From Streptomyces sp. CCM_MD2014 (lineage in GTDB: Bacteria > Actinomycetota > Actinomycetes > Streptomycetales > Streptomycetaceae): DNA of 64,000 nt. The DNA lies in contig NZ_CP009754.1 of the NCBI RefSeq assembly GCF_000772045.1, forward strand, positions 4,340,001 through 4,404,000, read 5' to 3'. Below the pieces are notes generated by a model, which saw only the letters and a list, made by a program, of their open reading frames with translations, was not told the origin of the DNA and did no database searches. The translations under genes were made by a program, and so were the position numbers. Positions 58,635 to 64,000 of this stretch are shown piece by piece. Numbering within the stretch: position 1 is the stretch's first letter; the number at the start of each line of letters is the position of its first letter.

Positions 58635-61043
58635 TCAGCGTCCCAGGCGTCCGCGCACCATCCCGACCAGAGAGTTGACTTCCTCGATGCGCATCTTGCG
58701 GGCGGCGACGAAGAAGACGCCGAACAGGAGCAGTCCGCCGGCGATCAGCGCGGCGAACGATCCCACGACGCCCTGGCCGAGCGCCTGGCTGATCGCGTAG
58801 CAGGCGGCGCCGCCGAGCAGGGCTGCCGGTACGGACGCGATGCACAGCCGGGCGTACGTGCGCAGCACCCGGGCGCCGTCCAGGTCACCACCGAGCCGCT
58901 TGCGCAGCCTGCGCCAGGCGACGCCCACGCCGATCACGTAGGCCAGGCCGTAGGAGGCGGCCATGCCGACCACGGCCCAGCGGGAGGGCAGCAGGAGGTA
59001 ACACAGACCCGAGGCGGCGGCGTTGACCACGGCCACGATGACGGTGTTGTAGAACGGCGTCCGGGTGTCCTCGTAGGCGTAGAAGGCGCGCAGGACGACG
59101 TACTGCACGGAGTACGGGATGAGGCCGAGGCCGAAGGCCATCAGTATGTAGCCCATGTTGGTGGCCGCGCCCGTGCCCGAGGAGCCGAAGATCAACGTGC
59201 ACATCGGGATGCCGAGCGCCACGAAGCCGAAGGAGACCGGCACGATGGCGACGGCCGTGGTGCGCAGGCCCTGGGAGATGTCGTCGCGGACCGCTCCCCC
59301 GTCTTCCTCGGCCGCCGAGCGGGAGATACGCGGCAGCAGGGCCGCCATCAGGGAGACGGTGATGATGGCTTGCGGCAGTCCCCAGATGAGCTGGGCGTTG
59401 GCGTAGGCGCTGTAACCGGTGCCGGCGAGGTCGGTGTCGGTGACCGACGCCGTGGCGAGCTGGATGACGACGAGGGCGCCCGCCTGGTTGGCGAGGACGA
59501 ACAGGATGGTCCACTTGGCGAGCATCGCGGCCTTGCCGAGGCCGTGCCCCCTCCAGTCGAACCGCAGCCGCAGCCTGAACCCGGTCTCGCGGAGGTAGGG
59601 GATCATCGCCAGGGCCTGGACGACGAGGCCGAGCAGGATGCCGACGCCGAGGAGCTGCTTGCCCTCTTCCGGGATGGTCGCGACCGTCATCCCGGAGTCC
59701 GCGGCGGTGCCGTAGACATAGAGGAACATGCCGAGGGTGACGATGATGACGATGTTGTTCAGGACCGGGGTCCACATCATCGCGCCGAAGCGTCCACGGG
59801 CGTTGAGAACCTGCCCCATCACTACGTGGACGCCCATGAAGAAGATGGACGGCAGGAAGTACCGGGTGAAGGTGATGGCCGTCTCGTTGGCCGCGGGGTC
59901 CGACGCCACCGGGTTCGACAGTGCGCGAACCAGCAGAGGGGCCGCCAGCATGCCCAACACGGTGAGCACGCCCAGAGCCACCATGACGAGGGTGAGGAGC
60001 CGGTTGGCGTAGGCCTCGCCACCGTCGTCGTCGTCCTTCATGGCCCGTACGAGCTGGGGGACGAAGACCGAGTTGAGGCCGCCGCCGACGGTGAGGATGT
60101 AAATCATCGTCGGCAGTTGGTAGGCGATCTGGAAGGACTCGCCCAGCAGCGCGAGGCCCAGGGCCGACACGATCATCGCTGACCGCACGAACCCGGTCAG
60201 CCGCGAAACCATCGTGCCCGCCGCCATCACGGCGCTCGACTTCAGCAGGCCGCCCGCACGCCCGCCCTTCTTGGGCGCGGCGGCCGGCGGCGCCGCGGGG
60301 GCGGGCTCGGGCTCCTGGAGGGGGGCCTCGGCCGCCTCAGGGGTGGGCGCCACCGCGTACTGGCCCGGCGCGGGTGCCGCGTGCTGGCCGGGCGCCGGAG
60401 TGGGGCCGCCGTACTGGCCGTGCGCGGGAGCGTTGCCGTACGGGTCGGGCCCTTGGTGCCCGCCGTACTGTCCCGGAGCCGGTGTGGTGCCGTACTGCCC
60501 CGGTCCCGCCGTCCCGCCGTACGGGGCCGGAGCCGGGGCGGGTACGGCCGCCTGGTCGTTGTACGAGGGGTGGCCGCCGCCCTGCTGCTGGTCGCGGAAG
60601 AGGTGTGCGAAGGCGTCGGGCTCGTGACGCTGGTCACCGGCCTGGCCGACCAGGTCGTCCACGCCGACGAACTGGGTGGTCCGCGGGTCGTCGCCGTACG
60701 GCAGGTACTGCGTCGGGCCCTCCGGTTCGGGGGCCGGGGTCGGGGCCCAGAGACGGGGGTCGGGGGCGTGGGGCGACTGGGGAGGCTGGGAGTACAGCGG
60801 CTGCTGCGGCGGGTACGTGCCCTGGGGCGGCGGGGGATGCGCGGCGCGGTCGTAGAGCGCCTCGGACACCGGGTCCTGGGCGGAGAGGTCCTGCGCCCGG
60901 TAGGGGTCCTGGTCGTAGGCGTCCTGGAGGTACATGTCCGCGGGCGCCTGCGGCGGCGTCCGGCCGGGGTCCGGCGGCGGGCCCTGGGGGTGACCCGAGC
61001 CGTCCGCGGCCTGACCGCGGTCACCGTCGTACGGCGCGTTCAT
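58635..61043 (-). CDS. murJ: Lipid II flippase MurJ (MviN)
   Basis: An 802-residue MATE-like flippase. Residues 1-265 are a long disordered cytoplasmic extension (Pro/Gly/Tyr/Gln, with PGQYG repeats). The body (270-800) has about 14 spans, starting LKSSAVMAAGTMVSRLTGFVRSAMI and TVGGGLNSVFVPQL, both diagnostic of MurJ. It exports the lipid-linked peptidoglycan precursor. The C-terminal kinase-like part of mycobacterial MviN is missing and found in the next gene. Its upstream neighbour is a DUF6049 gene with a 44-base gap. Confidence 0.95.
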   Translation of the reverse strand: MNAPYDGDRGQAADGSGHPQGPPPDPGRTPPQAPADMYLQDAYDQDPYRAQDLSAQDPVSEALYDRAAHPPPPQGTYPPQQPLYSQPPQSPHAPDPRLWAPTPAPEPEGPTQYLPYGDDPRTTQFVGVDDLVGQAGDQRHEPDAFAHLFRDQQQGGGHPSYNDQAAVPAPAPAPYGGTAGPGQYGTTPAPGQYGGHQGPDPYGNAPAHGQYGGPTPAPGQHAAPAPGQYAVAPTPEAAEAPLQEPEPAPAAPPAAAPKKGGRAGGLLKSSAVMAAGTMVSRLTGFVRSAMIVSALGLALLGESFQIAYQLPTMIYILTVGGGLNSVFVPQLVRAMKDDDDGGEAYANRLLTLVMVALGVLTVLGMLAAPLLVRALSNPVASDPAANETAITFTRYFLPSIFFMGVHVVMGQVLNARGRFGAMMWTPVLNNIVIIVTLGMFLYVYGTAADSGMTVATIPEEGKQLLGVGILLGLVVQALAMIPYLRETGFRLRLRFDWRGHGLGKAAMLAKWTILFVLANQAGALVVIQLATASVTDTDLAGTGYSAYANAQLIWGLPQAIITVSLMAALLPRISRSAAEEDGGAVRDDISQGLRTTAVAIVPVSFGFVALGIPMCTLIFGSSGTGAATNMGYILMAFGLGLIPYSVQYVVLRAFYAYEDTRTPFYNTVIVAVVNAAASGLCYLLLPSRWAVVGMAASYGLAYVIGVGVAWRRLRKRLGGDLDGARVLRTYARLCIASVPAALLGGAACYAISQALGQGVVGSFAALIAGGLLLFGVFFVAARKMRIEEVNSLVGMVRGRLGR

Positions 61044-61087
61044 GGTTACCCCACCTCATCGTCCCGGGCCGACCGGCCACGACATCC

Positions 61088-63511
61088 TCAACGGTCCACT
61101 CTCTCACCCGTGCCGGACGGGTCGGCGCTTTCCGTTGCGGTGTCCGGTGTCGGGTCACTCGGCTGCTCCGGGTCGCCTGCCCGGGCCGGTGCCTCGGACT
61201 CCTGTGTGTGACGTGCTTCGGGGGTTTCCGGGTTCTCCGGGTCGTCCTCGGAGTTCTCCGCCGCCTCCGACTTCTCCCCGGACTCGGTCTCCTCGTCCGT
61301 CTCCTCGTCGGCCTTCTCGGCGGCGCGGGCCGCGGCGCGCTTGCGCTGCGTGTACATCCGGAAGCCGGCGAGGACGAGCAGCAGGACACCGCCGCCGATG
61401 ACGAGCATCACGGTGGCCGTGATCTCGGTGACCTTCACGTCGAAGGTGACGGCCTTGCCGTAGGGCCGCCCGTCCTGCGTGTACAGCTGGGCGATCACGG
61501 TGGCCCGGCCGTTGGCGTTGGCCGACGTGGTGAACTTCACCGACTGGCTGTGGCCGCCGGAGACCGAGATCGGCTGCTCCTGGTAGCGGGCGCCGCCGAT
61601 CTCCAGGCGCGTCGGGTTGGTCGAGGTGAGCCGGAGGACCAGGGGGCCGACGTCCTGCACCAGGTTGTTCTGGACCGTCACCGGGATCGTGGCGCTGCGG
61701 CCGGAGAGCTTCGTCTCCGACTTGTCGATCAGCCTGACCCGGCCCGACAGGCTGTCGAGGTAGGACTTCACCCCGTCGCGGAACGACTTCGCCTCGGCGG
61801 CCCGGCCGCGCCACGACACGGACATCTCCCGGTTCAGGGCACGTCCGAAGGGGGTCACCACCCGGGACGGGTCCGAGAGCACGACCTTGAAGCTGTCCAG
61901 GGCGTCCTGCGTCCGCGCGCTTTCCACGAAGGCCGACCGGGGCAGCTCCTTCTTGCGCAGCCCGGACGGGTAGGAGGAGGTGCCCGGCACCTTGGTGGCG
62001 GCGTCCGGGTCCGGCTTGGCGGCGGAGGCAGCGGACAGCTTCTGGGACTGGGACCAGGTGCCGCTCTGGAGGGCCCGCAGCGCCTCGGCCATCGCGCGGG
62101 CCTGGCTGCCGGAGGGCATCCGCTGCGGGGCGATGACGACGCTGCGCTGCTTGTCGGTCTGGAGGCCCAGGCCGAGGCTCTGGGCGAGGAAGCGCTGCAC
62201 GGCGAGCGTGGAGGCGGACGCCGTCGTGAGGTCGCCCTCGAACGCCGTGGAGAGCCGGGCGTCGGCCACGACGGCCGTGGTGCCGCCACCGATGGGACGG
62301 GCGGCCGAGGGGGTGTAGGGCAGGCCTTCGGTCTCCCGGAGGGAGTCGCTGCGGGCGATCACCTTGTCGGCGCCCGCGGAGGTGGCGACCTTGACGATCG
62401 ACCGGTCGACGGCGCCGTCCACGGGCCAGGCGAAGTCGGTGTTCGGCTTCACGTGGAGGATCGGCTCGACGGTGTTGCCGATGACGTCCGTCGCTTCCTT
62501 GAGCTGACTCAGGGAGCCGGTGACGTCCGTGCCGTTGTGGGCCAGGGAGGCCAGGTCGGGGTCGGCGAAGGGGAGGGCGACGACCTCCTCGTCGGCCACC
62601 GCGTCCTGCAGGTCGGCCAGCCACTGCTTGGCGATCGCCTGGTGGGTGCCGGCGACGGTGTTGTCCCCGTCCCGGACGCGGTAGCTGCCGGTCATCGCGT
62701 CGACGGAGGCCAGCAGGTCCGGATCGACCACCCAGGTGACGTCGAGATCCTTGCCCAGCGTCACCATCTGGTTCAGACGGCCGCCGGGAGAGATCTCCTT
62801 CGCCAGGTCGTCGTTGAGGAAGACCGGTGTCTGCTCCTCGTTCGGCCCCGTCTCGGCGGCCATGTGCGTCGTCGAGACGAGAGGCCACAGCGCCGTGGTC
62901 TTGGTTTTGGTGTCGGCCCCGTCGGGCTGCCACGGCAGGAAGGTCCGCTGGATGCCGAGGATCTGTTCCCACGGCTGTGCGGAGGTCTCACCGGACAGCG
63001 AGACGGCGAATTCGTAGACGCCGTCGTCGCCGAGGTTGAGATCGTCGACCGGGACGGAGATGTTGAAGTGCTCGGCGACGCCGGGGGTGAGCTTGGAGAA
63101 CTTCTCGGTGTACTTGTCGTCGATCTCCGGAGAGACGGAGCCCTGGAGATCGTCGCTGTCCTTGGCGATCGCGTCGACGGACGACCGGGTGTCGATCTGC
63201 GGTCCCACGCGCAGGCCCACATGGGCGTCGGTGACGGTCTGCTTGCCCTTGTTCGTCACAGTGCCCGACACGGTCACCGTGTCCCCGTCGGTCGGTGCCG
63301 AGGGGGTGAGCGAGTCCACGGCGACGGCCACCGAGCCCGAGTCCGAGTCGGCCAGGGCGGCGGCCGCCCCCTCGGCGTGCGCCGAACCGGCGGCGGGCAG
63401 CTGGACCAGGCCGGCCAGCAGCGGCGCCCCGGCGAGCAGTGCCGTGGTGCGCCGGAGCCACCGGCGGGCAGGTGAGGGACTGGTCCCCTGGAAGTCTGCC
63501 GCCTCGGCCAC
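61088..63511 (-). CDS. DUF6049 family secreted membrane-anchored protein
   Basis: An 807-residue protein. A signal peptide (about 20-47, cut near AGSAHAEG) is followed by a large external region with beta-rich modules (VSGTVTNKGKQTVTDA, FADPDLASLAHNG, VIAPQRMPSGSQARAMAEALRA). One span lies at about 708-728 with an Arg-rich stop (YTQRKRAAARAAEK), and the cytoplasmic tail is very acidic. It is conserved upstream of murJ in actinobacteria, with a presumed but unproven role in wall synthesis. GTG 63511 is the start. It is transcribed with murJ. Confidence 0.88.
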   Translation of the reverse strand: MAEAADFQGTSPSPARRWLRRTTALLAGAPLLAGLVQLPAAGSAHAEGAAAALADSDSGSVAVAVDSLTPSAPTDGDTVTVSGTVTNKGKQTVTDAHVGLRVGPQIDTRSSVDAIAKDSDDLQGSVSPEIDDKYTEKFSKLTPGVAEHFNISVPVDDLNLGDDGVYEFAVSLSGETSAQPWEQILGIQRTFLPWQPDGADTKTKTTALWPLVSTTHMAAETGPNEEQTPVFLNDDLAKEISPGGRLNQMVTLGKDLDVTWVVDPDLLASVDAMTGSYRVRDGDNTVAGTHQAIAKQWLADLQDAVADEEVVALPFADPDLASLAHNGTDVTGSLSQLKEATDVIGNTVEPILHVKPNTDFAWPVDGAVDRSIVKVATSAGADKVIARSDSLRETEGLPYTPSAARPIGGGTTAVVADARLSTAFEGDLTTASASTLAVQRFLAQSLGLGLQTDKQRSVVIAPQRMPSGSQARAMAEALRALQSGTWSQSQKLSAASAAKPDPDAATKVPGTSSYPSGLRKKELPRSAFVESARTQDALDSFKVVLSDPSRVVTPFGRALNREMSVSWRGRAAEAKSFRDGVKSYLDSLSGRVRLIDKSETKLSGRSATIPVTVQNNLVQDVGPLVLRLTSTNPTRLEIGGARYQEQPISVSGGHSQSVKFTTSANANGRATVIAQLYTQDGRPYGKAVTFDVKVTEITATVMLVIGGGVLLLVLAGFRMYTQRKRAAARAAEKADEETDEETESGEKSEAAENSEDDPENPETPEARHTQESEAPARAGDPEQPSDPTPDTATESADPSGTGERVDR

Positions 63512-63736
63512 GCGCTCGCCCGTCCCTCGTCGTGATCAGTGGTCGTCGGAATGTGCGTCCACGCATGGTAACGATGTGCGCCGAGGGGAAGTGCCGCGGC
63601 GTATGCCACAAGATCCGCAGCCGGGGCGGGCTTCCCTCTTTGTGCGCCTATAAAGGGAGCGGTACGAAAGCGGGGGATTCCGCGCCCGATGAATGGGGGC
63701 GCCTGTCTCCGTCCGGGCCACGTACCCTGTTCTGTT
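63512..63736. promoter_or_regulatory. Divergent promoter region of the DUF6049/murJ operon and cca
   Basis: A 225-base gap. On the plus strand TACCCT (63724-63729) ends 7 bases before GTG 63737 with no ribosome site, suggesting a leaderless cca transcript. No clear minus-strand hexamers. Confidence 0.5.
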
Positions 63737-64000
63737 GTGCCGAACGCCAACGAAGTCAGCCCCAGTGTCCTGAACCAGGAGCAGCACCGCGCGGTGAACG
63801 AGCCGCTGCGGGTCGCCCCCGTAGCCGACGATCTCGCCCGCCGCTTTCAGGAGGCCGGGTTCTCGCTCGCCCTGGTCGGCGGGTCGGTCCGGGACGCCTT
63901 GCTCGGGCGGCTCGGCAACGACCTGGACTTCACGACGGACGCCCGTCCCCAGGACGTACTCAAGATCATGCGCCCCTGGGCGGACGCGGTCTGGGAGGTC
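63737..64000 (+). CDS. cca: CCA tRNA nucleotidyltransferase, 5' part
   Basis: The first 88 residues only; the frame runs off the window. VPNANEVSPSVL opens the protein, and FSLALVGGSVRDALLG followed by NDLDFTTDARP is the nucleotidyltransferase head with the two Asp of the DXD metal site. The enzyme adds or repairs the CCA end of tRNAs, which is relevant because the tRNA-Ala here lacks an encoded CCA. In actinobacteria cca lies beside murJ as here. Confidence 0.92.
   Translation, partial: MPNANEVSPSVLNQEQHRAVNEPLRVAPVADDLARRFQEAGFSLALVGGSVRDALLGRLGNDLDFTTDARPQDVLKIMRPWADAVWEV

Overview
The window is actinobacterial and almost certainly from a Streptomyces chromosome. The support is very high G+C with frequent GTG starts, a dnaN-oriC-dnaA intergenic region dense in TTGTCCACA-type DnaA boxes, six copies of the 14-bp parS palindrome, and Streptomyces-type genes (crgA, class E sortases, DUF5324, DLW-39, a DnaA with a long repeat-rich domain II). 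Gene order from fhaA to cca matches what I recall of the S. coelicolor oriC region. oriC lies at about 43.2-44.2 kb. No database was searched; family names come from motif recognition.

Left part (1-19.5 kb): a SnoaL-like protein and a free acyl carrier protein end at a tRNA-Leu. Then comes the wall-growth signalling operon fhaA-fhaB-pstP-rodA-pbpA-pknB, with no pknA. An apparently inserted PD-(D/E)XK endonuclease gene follows. On the minus strand sits an overlapping operon of a small membrane protein, pabA, srtE1 and srtE2, then a DUF881 protein. crgA, a rhomboid protease, a cyclophilin, a DUF5324 protein and a short-type cis-prenyltransferase complete the stretch. The crgA-rhomboid gap holds a strong DnaA-box cluster 28 kb from oriC.

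Middle part (19.5-33.2 kb) is more accessory: a DNA-binding protein with a Ser/Thr kinase, a secreted protein, DLW-39, a small secreted protein, a GntR regulator coupled to a glycosyltransferase, an FkbM methyltransferase with a ferredoxin, an unknown gene, and a 1472-residue STAND-NTPase/WD40 protein, closed by a strong terminator and tRNA-Ile.

Right part (33.3-64 kb) is the replication and segregation core. Minus strand: DUF3566, gyrA, gyrB, DUF721, recF, gnd, dnaN, then oriC and dnaA. Plus strand: rpmH, rnpA, yidD, yidC, jag, rsmG, parA, parB and an acetyltransferase. Minus strand again: trxA, trxB, an anti-sigma/sigma pair, a pseudokinase, murJ and a DUF6049 protein. The 5' part of cca leaves the window on the plus strand. 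PknB, FhaA and PstP at one end and MurJ with its pseudokinase at the other together look like the lipid II/peptidoglycan control circuit known from mycobacteria. ParA, ParB, parS and DnaA boxes link segregation to initiation.
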